Shown: positions 35,833 through 45,312, numbered from the stretch's first letter. The stretch is 64,000 nt of DNA from an uncultured Lachnospiraceae bacterium (GCA_947626395.1 CANQRU010000001.1:1-64000), one strand, 5' to 3'. The notes: generated by a model not told the origin, from the sequence alone. Program-made: numbers and translations.

Positions 35833-37731
35833 TTACGGCAGGTACGCCGCCATCGGTCCGTAATACATATTGGCGTGCATGGTAAACGAATATGCCACCT
35901 GCATCCAGCAGAGCAGGATCCCGATCATGATTCCCGGAACATAGGGATTCCCGCACTTCTTAAACAGCCTGCGGATCAGGATCACGGCGACCGGGAAAAC
36001 AGGGATCGCGTTGATCGTATAGGTGTAAGTATAGGTGGAGCCGAAGACAAAGGGCTTTACCCCATTCTTCATGTACAAGGAATAACCGATCACGGTGATG
36101 ACCAGGGCAGGAATGGTGTTCATGGCCGCGAAGAACAGGTCGTTGGCCCATTCCGGTTCATTGGCGATCCGGCAGTGGTAGGCGCTGTTGACCGCGATGG
36201 ACACCGCCAGACCGAAGACCAGGTAGGCGGGCAGGTAGGCGAAGAACACCTTCAAATTCTCTGCAGGGATATTCTTAAGTCCCCAGAAGTAGTACCGGAA
36301 GTCCACGGCGAAGAACCGGTTTGCCGCGGCTACGACCGCAAATACGATCCCGCAGCCCAGGACGGCGGCCAGGACGCTCTTGATCAGGCCCGCCGCGGAA
36401 ATCTTAAGCCCCCAGCCTGCCATGGATGCTCCGTTCTTACGGCCGTAAAGGGCGTAGGAAACGAAGGATGTAATGAGCATGAACAGGCCGTTTAATAACG
36501 CCCACAGGCTGTAGATGTTGGTCGTCTGCTGGGCGAAGACGGTGTGGCAGCAGTAGCCGAAGCCCATCATGAAAATCCCGGTAATGCTTAAGAAGGCGAA
36601 CACACAGTTCAGAATAGTCAGGACCCAGAACAGGACCCGGCCCCGAACGTTCGCCGGAGCGGGGCGGAGTACAGCCGCTTCCTCATTGCGGATGTCTGCG
36701 AAGAAGCGAAGTTTCATCAGGCAGGCGATAAAGGAAACGCAGCTGGCAAGGACCCCGAAAAGTCCCAGAAGGTTGCTCAGAATCAGCCAGAGATAGTTCT
36801 GGCTGCTTCCGGCGATGTAGTTGGGCGCTTCGAAGGCGTCCTGGAAGAAATCGCAGACAGCCGCCAGCGCGTGGAAGCCGCCCTGGGGCTTCGGATGGAT
36901 CTCCGAAGCGGCGTTCACACGGCGGAACGCTTCCCGGCCGTCGATCTGACTCACATAGGTATGGCCGGGGATCACAGCTTCGCCCTCGAACGCATCCGGA
37001 GACTGGCCGAACGCGAACAGAGACTTTGCGCTTTCGGAGCTCAGCCACTGCCGCACGGGCAGAGGCTGGCCGTCAGGACCTTCCCCGCGGAAATAAACGT
37101 GGTCGTATCGGGTATAGTAGATACCGAAATCCCGGGAACCGTAGAGATTCGTCCAGTTGCCCTCGGCGTCCTTAAAGAAGGGATCCGAGGATATCAGATA
37201 GATGGCGGAGACAGCCGGTTCATTTTCCAGATTGTCCAGAACGACGCAGTTATTGGACGCCTGGCCTCCGGCGGAATGGCCCGCCACGCCGATCTGCGTC
37301 TGATCCACATAGGCCAGGCTTCTGGCGTAACGCACGGCCGCATAGGCGCCGGAAGCGTCGTTGACCTGGGGCGGCGCCAGAAATATTTCCGGACCGGTGA
37401 TCTCCGAGCCGCCGTGGTTGAGCATGTCCGGCATGAGGACGACGAAGCCTCTCCGCGCCAGTTCCAGTCCGTACTGGGCGTAGCTTTCCTTATTGACGGT
37501 AAGTCCGTGGGTAAATATGACCGCCGGCGCCGGATGGTTCTCATCGGCTGATTCCGGGCGGAAGATGCGCGCCGTCAGGCGGCTGCCGGCCTGCGTATGA
37601 AGGGAAACGTCGGAAATGTGGATATTTCCCCAGTCGCGAAGGATGCAGGCGGAAAGAAGCGTGAAGAGCAGAGTGAACAGAAGCGAGACAGCAAGTGATT
37701 TTTGAGCCGTAAGAGACTCTGCCTTTTTCAT
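35833..37731 (-). CDS. Alpha/beta-hydrolase fused to a multi-pass membrane domain
   Basis: 632 residues. One N-terminal membrane anchor (LAVSLLFTLLFTLLSACI), then an alpha/beta-hydrolase domain with VIFTHGLTVNKESYAQYG (oxyanion region) and nucleophile elbow GHSAGG, a histidine near GGFHALAAV, then about eight membrane-spanning segments from residue 300 onward. Substrate unknown; the hydrolase would face outside if the first segment is an uncleaved anchor. The long membrane half is not part of ordinary hydrolases. ATG at 37731 follows AGGAGGG. Expressed from a consensus promoter at 37803-37831. Confidence 0.8.
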   Translation of the reverse strand: MKKAESLTAQKSLAVSLLFTLLFTLLSACILRDWGNIHISDVSLHTQAGSRLTARIFRPESADENHPAPAVIFTHGLTVNKESYAQYGLELARRGFVVLMPDMLNHGGSEITGPEIFLAPPQVNDASGAYAAVRYARSLAYVDQTQIGVAGHSAGGQASNNCVVLDNLENEPAVSAIYLISSDPFFKDAEGNWTNLYGSRDFGIYYTRYDHVYFRGEGPDGQPLPVRQWLSSESAKSLFAFGQSPDAFEGEAVIPGHTYVSQIDGREAFRRVNAASEIHPKPQGGFHALAAVCDFFQDAFEAPNYIAGSSQNYLWLILSNLLGLFGVLASCVSFIACLMKLRFFADIRNEEAAVLRPAPANVRGRVLFWVLTILNCVFAFLSITGIFMMGFGYCCHTVFAQQTTNIYSLWALLNGLFMLITSFVSYALYGRKNGASMAGWGLKISAAGLIKSVLAAVLGCGIVFAVVAAANRFFAVDFRYYFWGLKNIPAENLKVFFAYLPAYLVFGLAVSIAVNSAYHCRIANEPEWANDLFFAAMNTIPALVITVIGYSLYMKNGVKPFVFGSTYTYTYTINAIPVFPVAVILIRRLFKKCGNPYVPGIMIGILLCWMQVAYSFTMHANMYYGPMAAYLP

Positions 37732-37802
37732 AAAAAAGCCCTCCTGTAGTGTGATGTGGTTGTACGATTAGCAGCTGGCTGATCAGGGGGAATGTGAGAG
37801 TT

Positions 37803-37831
37803 ATTATAGGAAACAGACCGAAAAGTGTCAA
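37803..37831 (-). promoter_or_regulatory. Consensus promoter of the membrane hydrolase gene
   Basis: On the minus strand TTGACA (37831-37826), 17-nt spacer, TATAAT (37808-37803). Perfect match to the sigma-A consensus. Confidence 0.85.
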
Positions 37832-37867
37832 CAAGATTCAAACACTTTATATTATTGTGAAAGAATT

Positions 37868-37901
37868 GAAAAAGGAGCTACAATTTTGCAGCTCCTTTTC
37901 G
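37868..37901 (-). terminator. Terminator after argG
   Basis: AAAAGGAGCT (37870-37879) and AGCTCCTTTT (37890-37899), a 10-bp perfect stem with a 10-nt loop, T-run on either strand. Lies about 50 nt after the argG stop. Confidence 0.85.
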
Positions 37902-37949
37902 GACGATTATATCCGCACGCGGTCACACCGGCGTGCTTTCTGTAAGGAA

Positions 37950-39176
37950 TCATTTCTTATTCTTCTCGATCTCAGCCATCTTCATGGCGCGGACCTTCAG
38001 CGGCAGACCGAACAGAGTGATGAATCCGTCCGCGTCGTGGTGATCGTACAGATCGCCGGTCGTGAAGGACGCCAGGGACTCGCTGTACAGGGAGTAGGGG
38101 GAGGTAGTGCCGGCTTTGATGATGTTGCCCTTGTAGAGCTTGAACTTCACTTCGCCGGTCACATACTTCTGGGTGGACTCCACAAACGCTTGGACAGCCT
38201 CGCGCAGCGGCGTGAACCATTTGCCCTCATATACGATCTGGGCCATCTTGTTGCCCATGTCCTTCTTCACTTCCATGGTGGCGCGGTCAAGAACCAGCTC
38301 TTCCAGCTGATCGTGGGCTTCCATCAGAATCGTGCCGCCGGGGGTCTCATAGACGCCGCGGGACTTCATGCCGACCACGCGGTTCTCCACGATGTCCACG
38401 ATGCCGATGCCGTGCTTGCCGCCCAGGGCATTTAATTTCTTAATGATCTCGGAGACCTTCATCTTCTCGCCGTTAATGCCGGTGGGTACGCCGGCCTCGA
38501 AGGTCATGGTCACATACTCCGGCTCGTCGGGGGCCTTCTCCGGGGTCACGCCCAGGACCAGCAGATGATCGTAGTTGGGCTCGTTGGCCGGATCCTCCAG
38601 TTCCAGGCCCTCGTGGCTGATATGCCACAGGTTCCGATCGCGGCTGTAGCTGTTGTCCGCGGAGAAGGGAAGATTGATGCCGTGCTGCCTGCAGTATTCG
38701 ATCTCATCCTCGCGGGACTTCATGGTCCAGATGTCGGTCATGCGCCAGGGAGCGATGATCTTCAGATCCGGGGCCAGAGCCTTGATGCCCAGCTCGAAGC
38801 GGATCTGGTCGTTGCCCTTGCCGGTAGCGCCGTGGCAGATGGCGGAAGCGCCTTCCTTGCGCGCGATCTCCACCAGCCTCTTGGCGATGGCGGGACGTGC
38901 CATGGACGTGCCCAGCAGGTACTTATGCTCGTAGACCGCGCCGGCCTGGACGCAGGGAACGATGTAATTGTCGCAGAAATCGTCTACCAGGTCCTCGATG
39001 TACAGCTTGGAAGCGCCGGACAGCTTCGCCCGCTCCTCCAGACCGTCCAGTTCATTGCCCTGGCCGCAGTCGATGCAGCAGCAGATGACCTCGTAGTCGA
39101 AATGTTCCTTTAACCACGGAATGATCGCGGTGGTATCCAGACCGCCGGAATAGGCCAGAATAACTTTCTCTTTCAT
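37950..39176 (-). CDS. argG: Argininosuccinate synthase
   Basis: 408 residues: [20 protein letters not shown] (PP-loop SGGLDT), [10 protein letters not shown], and [15 protein letters not shown]. Joins citrulline and aspartate with ATP in arginine synthesis. Length and motifs are typical of the family. Begins at ATG 39176 behind AGGAGGA and is divergent from argC, sharing a 300-nt regulatory region. Confidence 0.97.
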   Translation of the reverse strand: MKEKVILAYSGGLDTTAIIPWLKEHFDYEVICCCIDCGQGNELDGLEERAKLSGASKLYIEDLVDDFCDNYIVPCVQAGAVYEHKYLLGTSMARPAIAKRLVEIARKEGASAICHGATGKGNDQIRFELGIKALAPDLKIIAPWRMTDIWTMKSREDEIEYCRQHGINLPFSADNSYSRDRNLWHISHEGLELEDPANEPNYDHLLVLGVTPEKAPDEPEYVTMTFEAGVPTGINGEKMKVSEIIKKLNALGGKHGIGIVDIVENRVVGMKSRGVYETPGGTILMEAHDQLEELVLDRATMEVKKDMGNKMAQIVYEGKWFTPLREAVQAFVESTQKYVTGEVKFKLYKGNIIKAGTTSPYSLYSESLASFTTGDLYDHHDADGFITLFGLPLKVRAMKMAEIEKNKK

Positions 39177-39227
39177 AAAATGATATCCTCCTCATGCAAT
39201 TTTGCGTCTGTGATTTTGGCTCTCATA

Positions 39228-39256
39228 AATATACAACAGGTTGCAGAGAAATGCAA
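39228..39256 (-). promoter_or_regulatory. argG promoter with overlapping inverted repeat
   Basis: Minus-strand TTGCAT (39256-39251), 17-nt spacer, TATATT (39233-39228). A perfect 7-bp inverted repeat GGTTGCA/TGCAACC (39239-39245 and 39252-39258) covers the -35 box and spacer and could be an operator. Arginine-repressor control is plausible but the repeat is not a classic ARG box. Confidence 0.6.
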
Positions 39257-39293
39257 CCGTATTTTTTGATATTTTTATTGAAATAGAAAGTTC

Positions 39294-39322
39294 TTGCATA
39301 ATATACAAAAATAATGTATAAT
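39294..39322 (+). promoter_or_regulatory. argC promoter
   Basis: TTGCAT (39294-39299), 17-nt spacer, TATAAT (39317-39322). The surrounding A+T-rich sequence (TGTATAATTATGAATT, 39315-39330) resembles an ARG-box half pair, so ArgR may bind here; low certainty on the latter. Confidence 0.7.
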
Positions 39323-39479
39323 TATGAATTGGTTATCGTGGAAATGGCGCTTTTCAAAACAGGAAGGACATGATATACTAAGGAAACACTCAGTGTTCTG
39401 AGCTGCGGGGCGGTTGCTGGCCGCCGGCTCAGAACGATCGGAAGAGAAGGAAGAGAAGAATGAAGGAGAATATATCATC

Positions 39480-40520
39480 ATGATAAAAGCCGGGATCATC
39501 GGATCGACAGGATATGCGGGCGGCGAACTGGTCCGCCTTTTAAAGCAGCGTGACGACGTGCAGATCGTCTGGTACGGGTCGAAGAGCTATGTGGACCAGC
39601 CCTACGCGGGCATTTATCAGAATATGTATGAAATTGCAGACGATGTCTGCAAGGACGACAATATGGCGGAGCTGGCGGAGAAGGCCGACGTGGTCTTCAC
39701 GGCCACGCCCCAGGGGCTGTGCGCGTCGCTGGTCAGCGAGGAGATCCTGTCGAAGACGAAGATCATCGATCTCAGCGCCGATTTTCGGATCAAAGATGTG
39801 GCGGTCTACGAGGAGTGGTATAAGCTGAAACATGCGTCGCCGCAGTTCATCGGTGAGGCGGTCTACGGCCTGCCGGAGATTAACCGAGATCAGATCGCAG
39901 GCGCGCGCCTGGTGGCCAATCCGGGCTGCTACCCGACCTGTTCGACGCTGTCCGTTTATCCGCTTGCGAAGGAAGGGCTGATCGACGTTGACACGCTGAT
40001 CATTGACGCCAAGTCCGGCGTATCCGGTGCGGGCCGCGGTGCCAAGGTGGACAATCTGTTCTGCGAGGTCAATGAGAACTGCAAGGCCTACGGGGTGGCC
40101 AGTCACCGTCATACGCCGGAGATCGAGGAGCAGATCGGTTACGCGGCGGGACGGAAGGTGACGCTGAACTTCACGCCGCATCTGATCCCGATGAACCGGG
40201 GGATTCTGATCACGGCGTACGCGAAGCTGACGAGGGACATTTCCTATGAAGAGATGAAGGCCGTTTATGATAACTATTACGGCGGTGAGAAGTTCGTCCG
40301 CGTGCTGCCGAAGGACGTCTGCCCGCAGACGCGCTGGGTGGAAGGCAGCAATTATGTGGACGTGAATTTCAAGATTGACAAACGCACCGGACGTGTTATT
40401 ATGATGGGTGCCATGGACAATCTGGTGAAGGGCGCCGCGGGACAGGCGGTGCAGAACATGAACCTGATGTTCGGGCTTAGAGAGGATGCGGGGCTTGGGC
40501 AGGTGCCCATGTTCCCGTAG
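39480..40520 (+). CDS. argC: N-acetyl-gamma-glutamyl-phosphate reductase
   Basis: 346 residues. IKAGIIGSTGYAGGELVRLL (NADP site), VANPGCYPT with the catalytic cysteine, ASHRHTPEIEEQI. Third step of ornithine synthesis. ATG at 39480 follows AAGGAG; a frame start at 39414 has no site. The last codons (FGLREDAGLGQVPMFP) lie within the first unit of a tandem repeat that continues downstream. Confidence 0.96.
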   Translation: MIKAGIIGSTGYAGGELVRLLKQRDDVQIVWYGSKSYVDQPYAGIYQNMYEIADDVCKDDNMAELAEKADVVFTATPQGLCASLVSEEILSKTKIIDLSADFRIKDVAVYEEWYKLKHASPQFIGEAVYGLPEINRDQIAGARLVANPGCYPTCSTLSVYPLAKEGLIDVDTLIIDAKSGVSGAGRGAKVDNLFCEVNENCKAYGVASHRHTPEIEEQIGYAAGRKVTLNFTPHLIPMNRGILITAYAKLTRDISYEEMKAVYDNYYGGEKFVRVLPKDVCPQTRWVEGSNYVDVNFKIDKRTGRVIMMGAMDNLVKGAAGQAVQNMNLMFGLREDAGLGQVPMFP

Positions 40521-40678
40521 GCGGAGAGATTGGGCAGCGGTCCACTCGCGCTGACGGAGAGCGGTGCCGGGCAAAGGTCCATGTTCGCGCAGGCGGAGAA
40601 CTGTGTTGGGTACAAGTTCACTCCTGCGGACAGACGGTTATGTTGGGTAAAGGTTCATGCTCCCATGGGTGAAAGTTT
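40495..40678 (+). repeat. Degenerate tandem repeat of 35-39 nt, five units, at the argC 3' end
   Basis: Units begin TTGGGC/TTGGGT (or CCGGGC) at 40495, 40530, 40567, 40606 and 40643. Each continues with a GG(T/A)-CCA(T/C) block and most with a GCGGA or ACGGAGA block. The argC stop codon lies inside unit 1, so units 2-5 are non-coding copies of the gene's end. No gene is otherwise seen between argC and 40742. Confidence 0.75.
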
Positions 40679-40741
40679 TGTTTGTCATGGACAAGCAGGG
40701 CAGCCAAGCAGAAAGTCAGGCAGAAAGCAGCAGGAAATAAA

Positions 40742-41206
40742 ATGGCAGGAACCATGAGCATCATCATCCGCGAGATGACGATGGATGATTATGAGAAAGT
40801 ATACGAGCTCTGGACAGGCATCCAGGGCTTCGGGATCCGCAGCATCGACGATTCCCGGGAGGGCGTGGAGCGTTTCCTGCGCCGCAATCCGACCACCAGC
40901 GTGGTGGCGGAGCAGAACGGCCGGATCGTCGGCTCCATCATGTGCGGCCACGACGGACGGACGGCCTGCTTCTACCATGTCTGCGTGGAGAAGAGTTACC
41001 GCAAGCATGGCGTAGGCTATCAGATGGTGCGCTACGCGGTGCAGGCCCTGCGGGACGAAGGGATCAGTAAGGTGACGCTGATCGCGTTTAAGCGAAATGA
41101 GATCGGCAACGCCTTCTGGCGGTCGCTGGGATGGACCGAGCGGGAGGATGTGAACGTGTACGACCTGGTGCTGAACGAGGAGAATATTACGAGGTTTGTG
41201 GATTGA
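40742..41206 (+). CDS. GNAT-family N-acetyltransferase
   Basis: 154 residues from ATG 40742 (AGGAA just upstream) or 150 from ATG 40754. GNAT pattern: IIIREMTMDDYEKVYELW, VAEQNGRIVGSIMCG, acetyl-CoA loop HVCVEKSYRKHGVGYQMV, AFWRSLGWTER. Transfers acetyl from acetyl-CoA to an amine. Being within the arginine cluster, an arginine-pathway substrate is tempting but unsupported. About 70 nt separate it from the end of the tandem repeat. Confidence 0.88.
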   Translation: MAGTMSIIIREMTMDDYEKVYELWTGIQGFGIRSIDDSREGVERFLRRNPTTSVVAEQNGRIVGSIMCGHDGRTACFYHVCVEKSYRKHGVGYQMVRYAVQALRDEGISKVTLIAFKRNEIGNAFWRSLGWTEREDVNVYDLVLNEENITRFVD

Positions 41207-41219
41207 GGAGGGAAAAATA

Positions 41220-41471
41220 ATGCTGGAATTTCGGTATGATACGCAGCTTCTGATCGAAGGAGAAGATCTGGACGAGGACGAGATCAGCGATTATTTCACG
41301 GAGCATTTCAAGGGCGACTGCCTGTTGGCCGTGGGCGACGAGGAACTGGTGAAGATCCATTTCCACACGAACGAGCCCTGGAAGGTGCTGGAATACTGCG
41401 CCTCGCTGGGCGAGATCCATGATATCGTGATCGAGGATATGGACCGGCAGTCGAGAGGGCTGAAGGGCTGA
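41220..41471 (+). CDS. Stand-alone YloV/Dak-like domain protein
   Basis: 83 residues: FRYDTQLLIEGEDLDEDEIS, then CLLAVGDEELVKIHFHTNEPWKVLEYCASLGEIHDI. This matches one internal segment of the YloV/DegV-associated DAK-phosphatase-like proteins (the VGDEELVKVHVHTN block) but lacks the rest, so it is a free-standing small domain. GAGGAGGG precedes ATG 41220. Location between the acetyltransferase gene and argJ suggests co-transcription. Function unknown; it may bind a phosphorylated ligand or be a remnant. Confidence 0.75.
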   Translation: MLEFRYDTQLLIEGEDLDEDEISDYFTEHFKGDCLLAVGDEELVKIHFHTNEPWKVLEYCASLGEIHDIVIEDMDRQSRGLKG

Positions 41472-41497
41472 CAGGCCGGGAGAGCCGGGGCAATAGA

Positions 41498-41650
41498 TGT
41501 CCGAACGAAGTGAGGACAAAATACCGAACCGTGCGCATCCCCCGGAGAGAGCATGTCCGGAGGACATGGTATAAGAACGAGGAAAGCATCGATGACGCTT
41601 GCGTCGATCAATGTTTGATGAGTATCTACTTCGAGACACGAGTCGAGATA
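41498..41650 (+). other. Row of small hairpins upstream of argJ
   Basis: Within the 211-nt gap: TGTCC/GGACA (41498-41518), CATGTCC-GGA-GGACATG (41552-41568), GATGACGC/GCGTC-G-ATC (41591-41609), and a weaker TCGAG dyad (41631-41647). None is followed by a T-run. They look like mRNA structure or processing sites rather than terminators. Confidence 0.45.
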
Positions 41651-41682
41651 GAATGGCATTACAGGAAAAAGGAGACGAATCC

Positions 41683-42915
41683 ATGGCAGAACTGCGATAC
41701 ATAGAAGGCGGCGTGACGGCCGCCAAAGGTTTTCAGTCGGCGGCCGCGGCGGCGGGCATAAAATATAAGGACCGAACGGACATGGCCCTGATCTACAGCG
41801 AGAAGCCCTGCGCGGCGGCAGGCACATTCACCACGAACATCGTGAAGGCGGCTCCGGTCAAATGGGACCAGGAGATCGTGTATCACGCGCCCGCGGCCCA
41901 GGCGGTAGTCATCAACGCGGGCATCGCCAACGCCTGCACCGGCGCGGAAGGCTACGGCTACTGCAAGGCCACGGCCGACGCGGCGTCGGAGATTCTGGGC
42001 GTGGCTCCGGACGCGGTCCTGGTGGCGTCCACCGGCGTCATCGGCATGCAGCTGCCCATCGACCGGATCGTGAACGGCGTGAAAATGATGGCGCCGCAGC
42101 TTGACGGCAGCATCGCAGCCGGCACCGCTTCCGCGAAGGCCATCATGACCACCGACACGAAGAAGAAGGAAGCGGCGGTCCAGGTCGAGATCGGCGGTTC
42201 GGTCGTGACCATCGGCGGCATGTGCAAGGGCTCCGGCATGATCCATCCCAATATGTGCACGATGCTGTGCTTTGTGACCACCGACGCGGTTATTTCCAAA
42301 GAGCTTCTGCAGGCGGCCCTCAGCGAGGACATTCAGGACACCTTCAACATGGTCTCCGTGGACGGCGACACCTCCACCAACGACACGGTCCTTCTGCTGG
42401 CCAACGGCATGGCCGGCAACGCGCCGATCACCGAGAAAGGCGCCGATTACGAGGCCTTCAAGGCCGCCCTTCACTATGTCAATGAGACCCTGGCGAAGAA
42501 GATCGCCGGCGACGGAGAAGGCTGCACAGCTCTCTTCGAGGTAAAGATCGTCGGCGCCGAGACGAAGGCTCAGGCAGTAACGCTTGCCAAATCAGTGATC
42601 ACGTCGAACCTGACCAAGGCCGCCATCTTCGGCCACGACGCCAACTGGGGCCGCATCCTCTGCGCCATGGGCTATTCCGGCGCGCAGTTCGATCCCGAGA
42701 AGGTAGATCTCTATTTCCAGAGCGCTGCCGGCCGCCTCCAGATCATCGAAAACGGCGTCGCCGTCGATTACAGCGAAGAAGAGGCCACCAGGATCCTCTC
42801 CGAGCCCGAAGTAACCGCCATCGCCGACATCAAGATGGGAGACGCCGCTGCCACCGCATGGGGCTGCGATCTCACTTTTGATTATGTGAAGATCAACGCC
42901 GATTACCGCTCCTAA
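41683..42915 (+). CDS. argJ: Ornithine/glutamate N-acetyltransferase
   Basis: 410 residues. The precursor self-cleaves before a threonine nucleophile in GSGMIHPNMCTMLCF (T193); the residue before it is Cys192 where most homologues have Ala. VVINAGIANACTGAEGY and GVIGMQLP form the acyl-enzyme pocket. Recycles acetyl from N-acetylornithine to glutamate. ATG at 41683 follows AAAAAGGAG; two more upstream ATGs exist in frame. Confidence 0.95.
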   Translation: MAELRYIEGGVTAAKGFQSAAAAAGIKYKDRTDMALIYSEKPCAAAGTFTTNIVKAAPVKWDQEIVYHAPAAQAVVINAGIANACTGAEGYGYCKATADAASEILGVAPDAVLVASTGVIGMQLPIDRIVNGVKMMAPQLDGSIAAGTASAKAIMTTDTKKKEAAVQVEIGGSVVTIGGMCKGSGMIHPNMCTMLCFVTTDAVISKELLQAALSEDIQDTFNMVSVDGDTSTNDTVLLLANGMAGNAPITEKGADYEAFKAALHYVNETLAKKIAGDGEGCTALFEVKIVGAETKAQAVTLAKSVITSNLTKAAIFGHDANWGRILCAMGYSGAQFDPEKVDLYFQSAAGRLQIIENGVAVDYSEEEATRILSEPEVTAIADIKMGDAAATAWGCDLTFDYVKINADYRS

Positions 42916-42969
42916 GTACGACTATCGGAGCATTGAAACTTTTTTATACTGCATCCGTACGAACACGCA

Positions 42970-43120
42970 GCGGGAAGACGGCATATGATTCCCGCACAGA
43001 CCATTCGAGACGCCGGTTCTTAGTGAACAGTGCCTCGCAAGAGGTGCTGTGAACTTAGAACCGCTGCGTCGAGACCTGAGCGCAAGCGTGTCTGTAAGGG
43101 AACATATGCCGTCTTCCCGC
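42970..43120 (+). other. Structured 151-nt element between argJ and argB
   Basis: Arms of 18 nt (42970-42987 and 43103-43120, GCGGGAAGACGGCATATG and its exact complement) close the element; the helix continues inward by TTCCC/GGGAA after one bulged A. Inside, GGTTCT/AGAACC and CCTC/GAGG form a 22-bp-class hairpin (43015-43062) capped by a GCAA tetraloop, followed by a second small hairpin with a GCAA loop (43072-43095). No T-run follows. It fills most of the 280-nt gap. Structured RNA or a palindromic mobile repeat are both possible. Confidence 0.7.
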
Positions 43121-43195
43121 GGACCTTTCGCGACTTCATTTAGCAAGCAATAAACCTATTATAGTCATCACAAGCATAGAAAGAGGTTACAGGAT

Positions 43196-44119
43196 ATGGA
43201 TTTAGATCAAAACATCATGCAAAAAGCCGCCGTCCTCGTCGAAGCGCTCCCCTACATCCAGCGCTTCAACCGCAAGATCATCGTCGTCAAATACGGCGGC
43301 AGCGCCATGGTCGACGAAGCCCTGAAGCGCTGCGTCATCCAGGACGTAGTCCTACTCAAACTGGTCGGCTTCAAACCGATCATCGTCCACGGCGGCGGCA
43401 AGGAGATCAGCAAGTGGGTGAACAAGGTAGGCATGGAACCCCATTTCGTAAACGGTCTGCGCGTGACTGACGAAGCCACGATGGAGATCGCCGAGATGGT
43501 GCTGAATAAAGTGAACAAGAGCCTGGTCCAGCTTGTCAACGAGCTGGGCGTCAAGGCCGTCGGCATCAGCGGCAAAGACGGCATGATGCTGAAATGCGAT
43601 AAGAAATACGCCGGCGGCGAGGACATCGGCTTCGTCGGTGAGATCAAAGAAGTGAACCCGAAGGTGATCTACGATCTGCTGGAAAAGGATTTCCTGCCGA
43701 TCATCTGCCCCATCGGCTATGACGACAATTACCTCAGCTACAACATCAACGCCGATGACGCGGCCTGCGCCATCGCCAAGGCGGTGAAGGCGGAGAAGCT
43801 GGCGTTCCTGACGGACGTGGAAGGGCTGTACCGGGATTTCAGCGATAAGAGCACGCTGATCTCGGAACTTCTGGTGGACGACGCCCAGAAATTCGTGGAC
43901 AGCGGCGCCCTGGGCGGCGGTATGCTTCCCAAACTGCAGAACTGCGTGGACGCGATCCGGGAGGGCGTGTCGCGGGTGCATATTCTGGACGGAAGGATCC
44001 CGCACTGTTTGCTGCTGGAGATCTTTACGAATAAGGGTATTGGAACCGCCATTCTCAATTCCAAGGAAGAGCGGTATTTCCACCCGGAGGAGAAGACGGA
44101 GGGAGGTGCGGCGCAATGA
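43196..44119 (+). CDS. argB: N-acetylglutamate kinase
   Basis: 307 residues, amino-acid-kinase fold: [49 protein letters not shown]. Second step of ornithine synthesis and the usual point of arginine feedback; the N-terminal helix ([18 protein letters not shown]) is the kind found in arginine-sensitive enzymes. Overlaps argD by 4 nt. Confidence 0.96.
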   Translation: MDLDQNIMQKAAVLVEALPYIQRFNRKIIVVKYGGSAMVDEALKRCVIQDVVLLKLVGFKPIIVHGGGKEISKWVNKVGMEPHFVNGLRVTDEATMEIAEMVLNKVNKSLVQLVNELGVKAVGISGKDGMMLKCDKKYAGGEDIGFVGEIKEVNPKVIYDLLEKDFLPIICPIGYDDNYLSYNINADDAACAIAKAVKAEKLAFLTDVEGLYRDFSDKSTLISELLVDDAQKFVDSGALGGGMLPKLQNCVDAIREGVSRVHILDGRIPHCLLLEIFTNKGIGTAILNSKEERYFHPEEKTEGGAAQ

Positions 44120-45312
44120 GCGCATTTGACGATACGAAACAGACCATAGAGAAGGCGGAACAGATCCTTTACAAGACCTACAACCGTTTCCCCGTGATCT
44201 TCGACCACGGAAAAGGCGTGTTCCTCTATGACACGGAAGGAAAAGAATATCTGGATTTCGGCGCGGGCATCGCGGTCTGCGGTCTGGGCTATAACGACCC
44301 GGAATACACGGCGGCGCTGGAGAATCAGGCGGGGAAGCTTCTGCATATTTCCAATCTGTTCTATAACCAGCCGGCCATCGACGCCGGGGAAAAGCTCCTG
44401 GCGGTCTCGCAGATGGACCGCGTCTTTTTCACCAACAGCGGCACCGAGGCCATCGAGGGCGCGCTTAAGATCGCCAAGCGGTACGCCTATAACCGGGACG
44501 GCCACGGCGGCCATGAGATCATCGCGATGAAGCATTCGTTCCACGGCCGCAGCCTGGGCGCGCTGTCCGTGACCGGCAACGACCATTATCAGGAGCCGTT
44601 CGCTCCGCTGCTTCCGGGCATCCGGTTCGCGGAGTTTAACGATCTGGACAGCGTGAAGGCGCTGATAAATGAAAATACCTGCGCCGTCATTATGGAGACG
44701 ATCCAGGGCGAGGGCGGCATTTATCCGGCCACGGAGGAGTTCTTAAAGGGTGTCCGCGCCCTCTGCGACGGGCACGATATGCTTTTGATCCTGGATGAGA
44801 TCCAGTGCGGCATGGGCCGCAGCGGGGAAATGTTCGCCTGGCAGAGTTACGGCGTGAAGCCGGACGTGATGACCGTGGCGAAGGCGTTGGGAAACGGCGT
44901 TCCGATCGGCGCGTTCCTGGCCAGCGGCCGGGCGGCCACGGCCATGGTGCCGGGGGACCACGGAACCACCTACGGCGGCAATCCGTTCGTCTGTGCGGCT
45001 GCGGACAAGGTGCTGGAGATCTTCGGGACGAGAGAGATCGTTGCCCATGTGCGGCAGGTCGGCGAGTATCTGTGGAAGAAGCTGGACGAGTTTACCGCGA
45101 AGCACGACTGCGTCGTGGATCACCGCGGCAGAGGTCTGATCCAGGGACTGGAATTTGACCGGCCGGTGGCGCCCATAGTCAGCAAGGCGCTTCTGGAGAA
45201 TCAGCTGGTGCTTATAAGCGCCGGCACCAACATCATCCGGTTCGTGCCGCCGCTTGTGATCACGGAGGAAGACGTGGACTGGATGATCGAGAAGCTGGAG
45301 AAGTCGCTGTAA
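44116..45312 (+). CDS. argD: Acetylornithine aminotransferase
   Basis: 398 residues, class III PLP aminotransferase: [45 protein letters not shown] and the PLP lysine in [15 protein letters not shown]. Start overlaps the argB stop (ATGA). Completes the argC-J-B-D order. No terminator after it; the next gene starts 20 nt on. Confidence 0.95.
   Translation: MSAFDDTKQTIEKAEQILYKTYNRFPVIFDHGKGVFLYDTEGKEYLDFGAGIAVCGLGYNDPEYTAALENQAGKLLHISNLFYNQPAIDAGEKLLAVSQMDRVFFTNSGTEAIEGALKIAKRYAYNRDGHGGHEIIAMKHSFHGRSLGALSVTGNDHYQEPFAPLLPGIRFAEFNDLDSVKALINENTCAVIMETIQGEGGIYPATEEFLKGVRALCDGHDMLLILDEIQCGMGRSGEMFAWQSYGVKPDVMTVAKALGNGVPIGAFLASGRAATAMVPGDHGTTYGGNPFVCAAADKVLEIFGTREIVAHVRQVGEYLWKKLDEFTAKHDCVVDHRGRGLIQGLEFDRPVAPIVSKALLENQLVLISAGTNIIRFVPPLVITEEDVDWMIEKLEKSL

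Noticed and set aside
42970-43120. The argJ-argB palindrome as a simple terminator
   Set aside because: No T-run follows either arm and argB continues the operon; complexity inside is too high for a terminator.
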